Source: CAVTGO01 sp963734275
Lineage (GTDB): Bacteria; Actinomycetota; UBA4738; HRBIN12
Assembly (NCBI GenBank): GCA_963734275.1
Contig: CAVTGO010000013.1
Location: 434,001-498,000, forward strand
Reading direction: 5' to 3'
Length of the DNA: 64,000 nt
A model generated the notes under the pieces. It searched no databases. It saw nothing but the letters and a program-made list of their open reading frames with translations, and was not told where the DNA came from. Positions 26,797 through 34,980 of the stretch are shown here, one piece after another (position 1 is the stretch's first letter; every line of letters starts with the position of its first letter). The position numbers were made by a program, and so were the translations under genes.

Positions 26797-27717
26797 TCAG
26801 TCCACCCAGTCGCGGGTCACGAACAACCAGAAGGCGAGGCCCGCGTACGGCCCGTAGCGCCGGAAGCGACGCTCGATCGCGGCGTCGGTCACGGCCTTGC
26901 GGCGGCGCAGCTTGGCGTAGGTCGGCCGCGTCCACGAGTCGAGGATCAGCCGGTGGTACCGGCCGAGCGTCATCATCACGTGGGCCGCCGCGTACGGGCC
27001 GACGCCGGGGAGCGCGAGCAGGCGCTCCTCGAGCTCGTCGTCGGGCAGCTCCTCGGGCGTGGCGCGGGAGAACCGCTCGAGGTCCAGCTCTCCCTCGCTT
27101 ACCGAGCGCGACAAGGCGACGAGGTACGCACCCCGGTAGCCGGCGCGCGCGACGTCCCGGTAGAAGGTCTCGCCGGCGTCGGCCATCGCCGCCGGCGTGG
27201 GGAACGCCCGCCCGAGGGGGCCCTCCCGCGGCGCGCCGGGGGCCGGGTCGCCGAGGTGCTCCACGATCGCGTACACCATCCGCCTCGTCGCGGACCACGT
27301 GCAATTGGTCGTGCAGACGGTCTTCACGACGTCCTCGAAGACCGTCGGGCTCTGCACCATCCGCCCCGCGCCCGAGCTCACCCACGACAGCTCCGGATCC
27401 TCGGCCGCGGCCCGGTAGAACGGCGAGAGGTCGGCGTCCAGCCGCAGGACGTGGCGGACCGTGGCCACCAGGTCGTCGGCGACGGGGTCCGAGACGGCGG
27501 GACCGAGGACGTCCATCTTCGCGTGGCCTCGGCGGCCGGGTCCGATGCGCACGGTGCGCGGCCGACCGCGTCGAGGTCGCAGGGTGAGCGCCAGCGAGCG
27601 GTAGTCGGGCGCCGGCTCCATGGGGGGCAGGTCCACGAAGCCGTGCGAGTTGAGCGTTCGGACCAGGTCGACCGGCTCGCCGCCGGCGCCGACCAGCCGG
27701 AGCTCACGCTCCGTCAT
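26797..27717 (-). CDS. DNA-3-methyladenine glycosylase 2 / HhH-GPD family protein
   Basis: 306 residues. The helix-hairpin-helix with catalytic Asp is LLALPGVGPYAAAHVMMTL followed by YHRLILDSW. VVKTVCTTNCTWSATRRMV resembles the AlkA-type substrate region. It would remove damaged bases from DNA. The ATG at 27717 overlaps the stop of the CGNR gene as ATGA (27717-27714), so the longer reading in the same frame is rejected. No Fe-S cysteine cluster is seen. Confidence 0.85.
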   Translation of the reverse strand: MTERELRLVGAGGEPVDLVRTLNSHGFVDLPPMEPAPDYRSLALTLRPRRGRPRTVRIGPGRRGHAKMDVLGPAVSDPVADDLVATVRHVLRLDADLSPFYRAAAEDPELSWVSSGAGRMVQSPTVFEDVVKTVCTTNCTWSATRRMVYAIVEHLGDPAPGAPREGPLGRAFPTPAAMADAGETFYRDVARAGYRGAYLVALSRSVSEGELDLERFSRATPEELPDDELEERLLALPGVGPYAAAHVMMTLGRYHRLILDSWTRPTYAKLRRRKAVTDAAIERRFRRYGPYAGLAFWLFVTRDWVD

Positions 27718-28304
27718 CGAGCGTCCGCGGCCCCGTCTTCGAGCCGGCGACGTTCCCGCCAGGCCCGGACCTTCGCGCGGTTGCCGCACGAGGACATCGA
27801 GCACCAGCGACCCGAGTGATTCTTCGATCGATCGAAGAACACCGCCCGGCAGTCGTCGCCGGCGCACTCTTTCAGAGAGGACCACGACCCGTCGAGGTCG
27901 GCGAGGAACGCGACCGCGACGAGCCGGCCGAGGGCGGCCGGCACGCCCGGGTGCTGGGGGACCAGCACCGGTCCGTCGTGGCCGAAGTGGGGGTGCAGCC
28001 CCGCCGCCGAGGCGGCCGAATCGATCGCCGCCACCTGCTCGTCGGTGAGTCGCTCGCCGAGGTTGGCTCGCACCTTCGCGTGGAGGGCCTCGTACAGACC
28101 GAGCGCGGTCTCACGGTCCGCGTCGGTGAACCGTTCATCGGGGGGAAGGAGCTCCTGCTCGACGAGGAAGGAACGGAGCATCTCGGTCGTGGGGTGCACC
28201 TCGCGCCCGTCGGGGCCGTGCTGGTGCAGGTTCATGAAGCGCTGAACCAGCACCAGGTCGCCTGGGGCCGGGGGCGTCGTGTCGTGGGTCTGGATGTCGA
28301 ACAT
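27714..28304 (-). CDS. CGNR zinc-finger (ABATE domain) regulator
   Basis: 196 residues. The N-terminal ABATE-type domain is followed by the CGNR zinc finger: LKECAGDDCRAVFFDRSKNHSGRWCSMSSCGNRAKVRAWRERR has four cysteines and the CGNR motif. These proteins are predicted transcription regulators of stress or detoxification genes. It is translationally coupled to the glycosylase gene and divergent from two small ORFs; a palindrome between them may be its own operator. Confidence 0.88.
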   Translation of the reverse strand: MFDIQTHDTTPPAPGDLVLVQRFMNLHQHGPDGREVHPTTEMLRSFLVEQELLPPDERFTDADRETALGLYEALHAKVRANLGERLTDEQVAAIDSAASAAGLHPHFGHDGPVLVPQHPGVPAALGRLVAVAFLADLDGSWSSLKECAGDDCRAVFFDRSKNHSGRWCSMSSCGNRAKVRAWRERRRLEDGAADAR

Positions 28305-28336
28305 CTCAGCTAGGATGGTAACACCGTCGAAAACGG

Positions 28337-28365
28337 TTGACTAGTTACACTAACCGACGTAGTGT
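28337..28365 (+). promoter_or_regulatory. Promoter TTGACT-N17-TAGTGT overlapped by a palindrome
   Basis: TTGACT (28337-28342) and TAGTGT (28360-28365) are spaced by exactly 17 bases and point toward the small ORFs. ACACTA (28347-28352) and TAGTGT (28360-28365) form an inverted repeat with a 7-base spacer, so a bound regulator would cover the -10. This is among the most A/T-rich stretches in the window. Confidence 0.7.
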
Positions 28366-28369
28366 TATT

Positions 28370-28399
28370 GGAAGGTTACGACTTGGAAGGTTACGACGT
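28370..28399 (+). repeat. Two 15-bp direct repeats
   Basis: GGAAGGTTACGACTT (28370-28384) is followed at once by GGAAGGTTACGACGT (28385-28399); 14 of 15 positions agree. It lies just downstream of the promoter and before the first small ORF, so it could be a leader element or a second operator. Confidence 0.85.
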
Positions 28400-28416
28400 G
28401 GGAGGTGGGGTGCGGG

Positions 28417-28593
28417 ATGGGTCCGCTGTTCGGGAGTGAGATGTCCAAGGCGCGCGCGGGGCAGCTGGTCGCCGAGGCCGCCTCCGACGGAAGGACGCGA
28501 CCGGCGCGCCGAGCGCCCAGGCAGGACTGGCGGGTGAGCATCGGCATCCGCCTCGTCAGCGCGGGGTTCCGGCTGATCGAGGGGAGGGGATGA
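28417..28593 (+). CDS. Small ORF, 58 residues
   Basis: Starts at ATG 28417 behind a GGAGGTGGGG run. The protein is basic (RTRPARRAPRQDW) with an amphipathic C-terminal stretch (SIGIRLVSAGFRLIEGRG). I do not recognise it. It is followed 5 bases later by another small gene, and lies behind the promoter at 28337-28365, which is why I regard it as real. An in-frame ATG at 28441 is an alternative start. Confidence 0.5.
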   Translation: MGPLFGSEMSKARAGQLVAEAASDGRTRPARRAPRQDWRVSIGIRLVSAGFRLIEGRG

Positions 28594-28598
28594 CGTAG

Positions 28599-28745
28599 AT
28601 GGAGGCCATCGGCATGCTCGCGAGCATCGCGGTCGTCGCCCTCCTGTGGGTCGCCGCGGTCGCCTTCGGGGCCGAGTCGCGCGACGGGCGCGACTGGCTG
28701 TCCCGTGGCTCGCCCCGAGACCGCACCCCGCGGATCGGCGACTGA
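28599..28745 (+). CDS. Small membrane protein, 48 residues
   Basis: ATG at 28599 behind a G-rich ribosome site (GAGGGGAGGGG). Residues 1-22 form one hydrophobic helix (MLASIAVVALLWVAAVAFG); the rest, ESRDGRDWLSRGSPRDRTP, is charged. It has a normal initiation region and a stop 57 bases before the next gene. Function unknown; probably a membrane-bound partner of the preceding ORF. Confidence 0.55.
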   Translation: MEAIGMLASIAVVALLWVAAVAFGAESRDGRDWLSRGSPRDRTPRIGD

Positions 28746-28802
28746 TCCGGGAACCACGGTTCGGTCCGGAGCGCGATCGGCGGGCTCGTCTACCCTTGGT
28801 TG

Positions 28803-29084
28803 GTGCTCGAGTTCACGGAGTGGGCGACGGAGATCCTGCAGCGGACGCACACGGCCGCCCGCCGGCTCAACCCGGACGCGACGATCCGGCTCAGGCGGGC
28901 CGCTTCCGGCGTCGAGTTCGCCCTCACCGATGAGCGGCTCGAAGGAGACGAGCTCGTCGAGCGCGACGGGTTCGAGCTCTGGGTCGAGCCCGGGCTCGAG
29001 GGCACCGTCGACGTGGTCGAGCCCCACGATCAGCTGATCCTGCGCCCGCCCGCGGATCGCGAGCGCAGCGTGAAGGGTCACTGA
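28803..29084 (+). CDS. IscA/HesB-like fold protein lacking the cluster cysteines
   Basis: 93 residues. LEFTEWATEILQRTHTAA at the start and GFELWVEPGLEGTVDVVEPH later follow the A-type Fe-S carrier pattern, but none of the three conserved cysteines is present, so it should not hold a cluster. TACCCT (28791-28796) lies 6 bases before GTG 28803, which supports this start and a leaderless mRNA; a TTG at 28800 is possible. It lies just upstream of the cyanophycin genes on the same strand. Confidence 0.65.
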   Translation: MLEFTEWATEILQRTHTAARRLNPDATIRLRRAASGVEFALTDERLEGDELVERDGFELWVEPGLEGTVDVVEPHDQLILRPPADRERSVKGH

Positions 29085-29123
29085 GGCTGTCACGCGGCCT
29101 CCGGGGGCTACACTTTCTCGACC

Positions 29124-29993
29124 GTGACCTCGAACGACGCGAACGCTCCCACCGCGCTCCGGCCACTCGGCGGGGCGGGTCCCGTGATGTTGATCGGCGG
29201 GGCCGAGGACAAGGTGCGAGACAAGGTGATCCTGGCCCGGTTCGCGGCGTTCGCGGGCGGTGCCGACGGGCACGTCGTGGTGATCTCGACCGCGTCCGCG
29301 CTTGGTGAGCTCGCGACCGAGCGGTACCGGGAGCTGTTCGGCGGGCTCGGGATCCGGCGTGTGACCGGGGCGCGGCCCGAGGAGCGCGCGGAGGCCGAGG
29401 ACCCCGAGCTCGCGAAGACCCTCGCCGACGCCACGGGCGTGTTCCTGACCGGCGGCAACCAGCTGAAGCTCTCGTCGGTGGTGAGCGGCACGCGCCTGGC
29501 CACCGCGATCCAGCTGGCCCACGACCGCGGGGCCGTGCTGGCGGGCACGTCCGCGGGGGCGAGCGCGATGGCGACCCACATGATGGCGTTCGGGCGCGCG
29601 GGGGAGACGCCCAAGAATCGGATGGCACAGCTCGCGGCGGGACTCGGCATCCTCGAGGGGCTCGTGATCGACCAGCACTTCGAGCAGCGCGGACGGTTCG
29701 GGCGCCTGCTCGCGGTCGTTGCCCAGTCCCCGGCCCTCGTCGGGGTCGGCCTCGACGAGGACACGAGCGCGATCGTCTACCCCGACCGCTCGGTCGAGGT
29801 CGTGGGCAAGGGCGCCGTCACGCTGATCGACGGGTCGCGCGCGCTGACCGACGCCCACCGAGCGAAGGGCTACAAGCCGATCATGGTCTCGGGCGCCGTG
29901 GTGCACTCGCTGCCCGACGGATCGTGGTTCGACCTGCGGGCGCGGGCCCTCCTGGCTGGTGCGCCCGGCGAGGAGCGGGAGGCCTCCGAGTGA
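29124..29993 (+). CDS. cphB: Cyanophycinase (peptidase family S51)
   Basis: 289 residues. Degrades cyanophycin to beta-Asp-Arg dipeptides. Motifs: MLIGGAEDK near the start, TGGNQLKL, the nucleophile Ser in GTSAGASAM, and DQHFEQRGRFGRLL. TACACT (29109-29114) lies 9 bases before the GTG. The stop overlaps the cphA start as GTGA (29990-29993), so synthesis and breakdown enzymes are translationally coupled. Confidence 0.95.
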   Translation: MTSNDANAPTALRPLGGAGPVMLIGGAEDKVRDKVILARFAAFAGGADGHVVVISTASALGELATERYRELFGGLGIRRVTGARPEERAEAEDPELAKTLADATGVFLTGGNQLKLSSVVSGTRLATAIQLAHDRGAVLAGTSAGASAMATHMMAFGRAGETPKNRMAQLAAGLGILEGLVIDQHFEQRGRFGRLLAVVAQSPALVGVGLDEDTSAIVYPDRSVEVVGKGAVTLIDGSRALTDAHRAKGYKPIMVSGAVVHSLPDGSWFDLRARALLAGAPGEEREASE

Positions 29994-32905
29994 GCGCCGG
30001 CCGTCCTCGGACGCCCCCGACGCCCCCGAAGACCCGCCCGAAGACCCGGCCGAAGACCCAGCCGAAGACCCAGCCGCAAACACGAGAGGACCGGCAGCGC
30101 GCGAAGCGGGAGCCGGCCTCGGACAAGCCGCCGCTGTCTCCCGACCTGCGGATCGTCCAGACGCAGGTCTTCCGTGGACCGAACTACTGGAGCTACGACC
30201 CGGCGATCCGGTTGCTCGTGGACCTCGGCGCGCTGGAGCAGTGGCCGACCAACACGATCCCGGGCTTCGTGGAAGCGCTCCTGGAGATGCTGCCGGGCGT
30301 GGGCGAGCACTCGTGCTCGCTCGGGCGCCGGGGCGGCTTCCGCGAGCGCCTCGCCGAGGGGACCTGGCTCGGCCACGTCGCCGAGCACATCGCGATCGAG
30401 CTGCAGCGCGAGTCGGGCGCCCACGTCTACCGCGGCAAGACCCGAAGCGCCGGCGAGCCCGGCCGCTACAACGTGATCTACGGCTACTGGGAGGAGCGCG
30501 TGGGGGTGGCGGCGGGCGAGCTCGCCGTGCGACTCGTGAACCACATCGTGGCGCCCTCGAAGGGCTTCGATTTCCTCGCCGAGCTGGAGAAGTTGATCCT
30601 GCTCGCAGAGCGGCGGGCGTTCGGGCCCTCGACGCAGGCGATCTTGGACGAGGCTGCCAGCCGCGACATCCCCTTCATCCGTTTGAACGAGGCCTCGCTG
30701 GTGCAGCTCGGCTGGGGCAAGTACCAGCAGCGGATCCGCGCGACGATGACCTCGAAGACGAGCGCCCTCGCCGTGGACATCGCCGGTGACAAGGACGTGA
30801 CCCGGCAGCTCCTCGCCGCCGCCGGGCTGCCGGTCCCGCGCGGCGAGATCGTCCGCAGCGAGGACGACGCGGCCGCGGCCTCCGCGCGGGTTGGGTTGCC
30901 CGTCGTGACCAAGCCCCTGGACGGCAACCACGGGCGAGGGGTAGGGCTGGATCTGCGCGACGAGGCCGAAGTTCGTCAGGGGTTCGGGCGCGCGGTCGTC
31001 GAGGCTCGTCGCGGCCAGGTGGTCGTGGAGACCTTCGTGACCGGCAACGACTACCGGGTGCTCGTGATCGGCGGACGGATGGTCGCCGTCGCCGAGCGCG
31101 TCCCCGCGCACGTGATCGGCGACGGTGAGCACACCGTGGCCGAGCTGGTCGAGCTCACGAACCAGGACCCACGGCGCGGGATCGGGCACGAGAAGGTGTT
31201 GACCCGGATCAAGGTCGACGGCGCGGCCGTCGCGCTGCTGGGCAAGCACGGGTACACGCTCGAGGACGTACCCGAGCCCGAGGCGTTCGTGAAGCTCGCC
31301 GAGACCGGGAACATGTCCACCGGCGGCATCTCGATCGACCGGACGTGGGAGGCGCACGAGGAGAACGTCGAGATCGCCGAGGAGGCCGCCCGCGTCGTCG
31401 GCCTGGACGTGGCGGGCATCGACTTCCTGGCGCCCGACATCACCCAGCCGGTGCGCGAGACCGGCGGTGCCATCGTCGAGGTGAACGCCGCCCCCGGGTT
31501 CCGCATGCACACCCATCCCACCGAGGGCGAGCCCCAGTTCGTCGCGAAGCATGTGGTGGACCTGTTGTTCCCGCCGGGCACCCCCTCGCGGATCCCGATC
31601 GTCGCGGTCACCGGCTCGAACGGCAAGACGACGACGACGCGCATGATCTCGCACATCTTCAAGGGGATGGGCCGGCACGTCGGGATGACCTCGACCGATG
31701 GCGTGTACATCGATGAGCGACTCGTGCGCCGCGTGGACGCCAGCGGGCCGAAGTCGGCGCAGATGGTGCTGCAGAACCCGCGGGTGGACTTCGCCGTGTT
31801 CGAAGTCGCCCGCGGCGGGATCCTGCGCGAGGGTCTCGGCTACGGTCGCAACGACGTCGCGGTGGTGCTGAACGTGACGGGCGACCATCTCGGCCTGAAG
31901 GGCATCGAGACGCTCGAGCAGCTCGCGGCGGTGAAGCAGGTTCCCGTCGAGGCCGTGCCGAAGAACGGGTTCGCGGTGCTGAACGCCGACGACCCGCTCG
32001 TCGCCGAGATGCGCAAGGCGTGCAGCGGCAGCGTGATCCTGTTCTCGATGCAAGAGAAGAACGAGCTCGTGGAGCGGTGGGTCCGGCGAGGCGGCAAGGC
32101 CGTCGTCCTGGAGAAGCAGCCGCGCGGCGAGATGATGGTGATCCGCGAGGGCCGCCGGAACATGCCGATCGCATGGGTCCACACCCTGCCGTCGACGTTC
32201 GAGGGGCGCGCCCGGATGATGGTCCAGAACGCCATGGCGGCCGCGGCCGCCGCGCACGCCGCCGGTGCGCACCTGCACGACATCCGCCAGGGGCTCCGGT
32301 CGTTCGCGACCTCCATCTACCAGGCACCGGGGCGGTTGAACGTGTTCGATCTGGACGGCGTGAAGGTGCTGATCGACTACGCGCACAACGCCGCGGGACT
32401 GGAGTCCCTCGGCGATTTCGTCGAGCGCCTGACGGTTGACGCAGCCGTCGGCGGCCGGCCCGGCGAGGCCTCGTGGGCCGCGAACCTGCGGGTGGCCGTC
32501 GTGGCGACGGCCGGCGACCGTCGCGACGAGGACATGCGCGCCCTCGGGCGGGTCGCCGCCCGCTACTTCGACGACATCATCATCCGCGAGGACCGCAACA
32601 CGCGCGGGCGCAGGCGCGGCGAGACGGCCGAGCTGGTGCTCGAGGGCGTCCGCGAAGCGATGGCCGAGGGGGCCCGTGCCGGGTTCGTCGAGGTCGCGCC
32701 GGACGAGATGGACGCCACGCGCAAGGCGCTCGACCGCTCGCGCCCGGGCGACCTCGTCGTGCTCTGCGTCGACTACGCGACGGAGGTCTTCAAGGAGCTC
32801 GAGGCCCGTCGCTCGCTCGCGGCTGACTCGCCGATCTTCCTGCCGCCCGAAGGCAACGGGAGGGCCGAGGGCGTCGACGGCGACCCGGACCTGCTCGGGG
32901 TCTGA
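29990..32905 (+). CDS. cphA: Cyanophycin synthetase
   Basis: 971 residues. Polymerises Asp and Arg into cyanophycin with ATP. N domain (about 45-210: VQTQVFRGPNYWSYDPAIR, GTWLGHVAEHIAIELQ); ATP-grasp G domain (about 220-530: DKDVTRQLLAAAGLPVPRG, TKPLDGNHGRGV) that adds the backbone Asp; Mur-ligase-like M domain (about 536-960: VAVTGSNGKTTTTRM, VLIDYAHNAAG) that adds the side-chain Arg. The GTG at 29990 overlaps the cphB stop as GTGA. The first 40 residues are a basic Pro/Lys/Thr repeat not expected in the core enzyme. Confidence 0.96.
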   Translation: MSAGRPRTPPTPPKTRPKTRPKTQPKTQPQTREDRQRAKREPASDKPPLSPDLRIVQTQVFRGPNYWSYDPAIRLLVDLGALEQWPTNTIPGFVEALLEMLPGVGEHSCSLGRRGGFRERLAEGTWLGHVAEHIAIELQRESGAHVYRGKTRSAGEPGRYNVIYGYWEERVGVAAGELAVRLVNHIVAPSKGFDFLAELEKLILLAERRAFGPSTQAILDEAASRDIPFIRLNEASLVQLGWGKYQQRIRATMTSKTSALAVDIAGDKDVTRQLLAAAGLPVPRGEIVRSEDDAAAASARVGLPVVTKPLDGNHGRGVGLDLRDEAEVRQGFGRAVVEARRGQVVVETFVTGNDYRVLVIGGRMVAVAERVPAHVIGDGEHTVAELVELTNQDPRRGIGHEKVLTRIKVDGAAVALLGKHGYTLEDVPEPEAFVKLAETGNMSTGGISIDRTWEAHEENVEIAEEAARVVGLDVAGIDFLAPDITQPVRETGGAIVEVNAAPGFRMHTHPTEGEPQFVAKHVVDLLFPPGTPSRIPIVAVTGSNGKTTTTRMISHIFKGMGRHVGMTSTDGVYIDERLVRRVDASGPKSAQMVLQNPRVDFAVFEVARGGILREGLGYGRNDVAVVLNVTGDHLGLKGIETLEQLAAVKQVPVEAVPKNGFAVLNADDPLVAEMRKACSGSVILFSMQEKNELVERWVRRGGKAVVLEKQPRGEMMVIREGRRNMPIAWVHTLPSTFEGRARMMVQNAMAAAAAAHAAGAHLHDIRQGLRSFATSIYQAPGRLNVFDLDGVKVLIDYAHNAAGLESLGDFVERLTVDAAVGGRPGEASWAANLRVAVVATAGDRRDEDMRALGRVAARYFDDIIIREDRNTRGRRRGETAELVLEGVREAMAEGARAGFVEVAPDEMDATRKALDRSRPGDLVVLCVDYATEVFKELEARRSLAADSPIFLPPEGNGRAEGVDGDPDLLGV
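30026..30073 (+). repeat. Four 12-bp tandem repeats in the cphA 5' end
   Basis: Units of CCGAAGACCCGC/GG/AG repeat at 30026, 30038, 30050 and 30062 and encode PKTR, PKTR, PKTQ and PKTQ. The unit length keeps the frame. It forms a basic tail before the CphA N domain. Copy number may vary between strains. Confidence 0.9.
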
Positions 32906-32927
32906 GCATGGGGCGGAGCCGGTGAAC

Positions 32928-33257
32928 ATGGGGGACGTGCGCGCGACGCTCGAGCGTGTCCGCGATCAGCTGCGGGCCGAGCTCGGCGATCTCAAGGCGG
33001 CGCCCAGAGACCCGATGGCCGCGCTCTCGTTCGGCAAGCGGGTCGGAGAGGGGACGTCGCAGGCGGTCGAGCGCATCGCGCAGGTGGACACCGCGAAGAA
33101 CCTGGACGCGAAGCTCCGCGACGTCGACCGCGCGCTGGGCAAGCTCGACGAGGGGACGTACGGCACGTGCGACACCTGCGGCGAGCCCATCGGGGAGGAG
33201 CGACTCGAGGCGATCCCATGGGCCGTGCTCTGCGTCCGGGACGCGGAACGGCGCTGA
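32928..33257 (+). CDS. TraR/DksA-type zinc-finger protein with an altered fourth ligand
   Basis: 109 residues. A helical N-terminal part is followed by CDTCGEPIGEERLEAIPWAVLCVRD, the TraR/DksA zinc finger. The normal CxxC-x17-CxxC ends here as CVRD, so the fourth Cys is Asp. DksA-type proteins act on RNA polymerase. ATG at 32928 (GTG at 32922 also in frame); 22 bases after cphA, so probably in the same mRNA. It ends 6 bases before the convergent ligase gene. Confidence 0.85.
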   Translation: MGDVRATLERVRDQLRAELGDLKAAPRDPMAALSFGKRVGEGTSQAVERIAQVDTAKNLDAKLRDVDRALGKLDEGTYGTCDTCGEPIGEERLEAIPWAVLCVRDAERR

Positions 33258-33263
33258 CGCCGG

Positions 33264-34967
33264 CTACGAGGCCCGCGACCGGCGGGCGGTCTGGACGATC
33301 TTCTTCACCCTGCCGGGTGTCGGACGGGTCGCGCCCGCCTCCTCGAGCCACGCGAAGATCTCCGGGCGCATCCCGAGCGCGGTGACGGCCACGACGTCGC
33401 CTCTGGCCGAGCGTTCGAACATCCCCCGGAGCGCCGAGAGCTCGTCCGCATAGACGTCGAGCTCGGCCACGCCTCCGTCGTTGGCGCCGGCCTGGAGCCG
33501 CTCGATGATGTCCATGCGGGCTCGTCCGCGAAGGTAGGGGATGAGCTCTGCGATCGCCAGGTGGTCGGAACCCCTGGCGGCTCGGTACGCGAAGTCGTGC
33601 AGGATCCGGTCGGTCCGGTCACCCGCCGTGCAGATCCCGAGCCACACCTCTGCCCCGGGCCGGCAGAGTCCCCGGCAGAGCTCGACCAGGCCGTCCATGC
33701 CGGCCGCGTTGTGGGCGTAGTCTAGGACGACGATCCTTCCCTCCAGCTCGAACAGGTTCGCGCGCCCGGGGTTGCGTTCGGCGTCCAGCACGAACGTGCG
33801 CAGACCTTTGACCACGCCCCGCTCCGGGAGCTCGATCGCGAGCGCCGCCGAGGCCGCCTGCATCGCGTTCATCACGTTGTGACTCGACACGCCCGCGATG
33901 GTGACGGGCACGTCGACGAGCGGCACGAGCGCCCGGGCCTTGGAGCCGTCGAGCACCGTCATCCAGCCGTCGAGCGGGACCGTGGCCCGACCGCCCTCCG
34001 CGAGCGTCTCGCGGATCGCGGGATGGTCGTGATCCATCGAGCAGAGCCACGGGCGGCCGGTGGCTCCTCGACGCATCGACAGGACGCGGGGGTCGTCGGC
34101 GTTCAGGACGTCCCAGCCGCCCGGACGCGTGATCCTCGTGACGCTCGCCTTCACCTCGGCCAGCTGGTCCACCGTTCGGATCCCGTGGAGGTCGAGGTGA
34201 TCTTCCGAGACGTTGGTCACGACGGCCACCTCGTTGCGGAGCACGCCGATCCCGCGGAGCAAGATCCCTCCGCGCGCGGTCTCGAGGACGGCGACCTCGG
34301 GCTCCTGCGCGAGCGCGGTGGCGGCGCCGGCGAACCCGGAGTAGTCGCCCGCCTCGACCAGCTCGCCGTCGCCGCGGTAGACACCGTCGGTGGAGGAGTA
34401 CGCGACCGTCAGGCCGGCGCTGCGGACCAGGTGCGCGAGGAGCCGCACCGTCGTGGTCTTCCCGTTGGTCCCGGTGACCGAGATCACCGGGATCGACGGT
34501 TCGGGGACCGAAGGCTCCGGGCCCGGCTCGACCGCCGCGATCCGCTCGGCGGCTTCCGCCACGAGACGATCGACGGACCGGCGGCCGCCGATCGCATCGA
34601 GGAGCGGGGCGACCTCTCGGGCCGCGGCCTCGGCCGATCCGCGGCGGCGCCAGGGGAAGGCCACCACGATCTGCTCGGGCTCGGGTCCCGGCCGCGAGCG
34701 AACGGCCAGACGCACGTCCGTTGCTCGGGCGAGCCGCTTCGTGAGCTGCGACGCGAGCCGCGCGATCGCTCGGCGCCGCTGCTCCGAGCCCGGCTTGCCG
34801 GGTCGCAGGTTCACCCGGGCCCGTTCCGCGGCCGCCGCGAACCGGTCCTCGTCCGCCGCGATCCAGGGCCCTACGGACAGGGTCAGCTTGATCGCGGGCC
34901 GAGGGAAGTAGAGGTTCGGGCCCTCGAGCACGCGAAGCTCGACGAGCTCGGCACGCGGTGCGACCAC
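33264..34967 (-). CDS. CphA-like ligase with N and Mur-ligase domains but no ATP-grasp domain
   Basis: 567 residues. The first 150 residues resemble the CphA N domain (ELRVLEGPNLYFPRPAIKL; IVVAFPWRRRGSAEAAAREVAPLLDAI). The Mur ligase domain follows (about 160-550): VISVTGTNGKTTTVRLLAHL, VLETARGGILLRGIG, VTNVSEDHLDLHG, VVLDYAHNAAGMDGL. The ATP-grasp domain that CphA has between them is missing. By family logic it could join an amino acid to a side chain, not extend a backbone. TATGCT (34979-34974 on the minus strand) lies 6 bases before the GTG start. Its substrate is unknown. Confidence 0.85.
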   Translation of the reverse strand: MVAPRAELVELRVLEGPNLYFPRPAIKLTLSVGPWIAADEDRFAAAAERARVNLRPGKPGSEQRRRAIARLASQLTKRLARATDVRLAVRSRPGPEPEQIVVAFPWRRRGSAEAAAREVAPLLDAIGGRRSVDRLVAEAAERIAAVEPGPEPSVPEPSIPVISVTGTNGKTTTVRLLAHLVRSAGLTVAYSSTDGVYRGDGELVEAGDYSGFAGAATALAQEPEVAVLETARGGILLRGIGVLRNEVAVVTNVSEDHLDLHGIRTVDQLAEVKASVTRITRPGGWDVLNADDPRVLSMRRGATGRPWLCSMDHDHPAIRETLAEGGRATVPLDGWMTVLDGSKARALVPLVDVPVTIAGVSSHNVMNAMQAASAALAIELPERGVVKGLRTFVLDAERNPGRANLFELEGRIVVLDYAHNAAGMDGLVELCRGLCRPGAEVWLGICTAGDRTDRILHDFAYRAARGSDHLAIAELIPYLRGRARMDIIERLQAGANDGGVAELDVYADELSALRGMFERSARGDVVAVTALGMRPEIFAWLEEAGATRPTPGRVKKIVQTARRSRAS

Positions 34968-34980
34968 GGGCGGAGCATAG

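Noticed and set aside
30026..30073. CRISPR-like array
   Set aside because: The repeats are adjacent 12-bp units in frame within cphA, without spacers.
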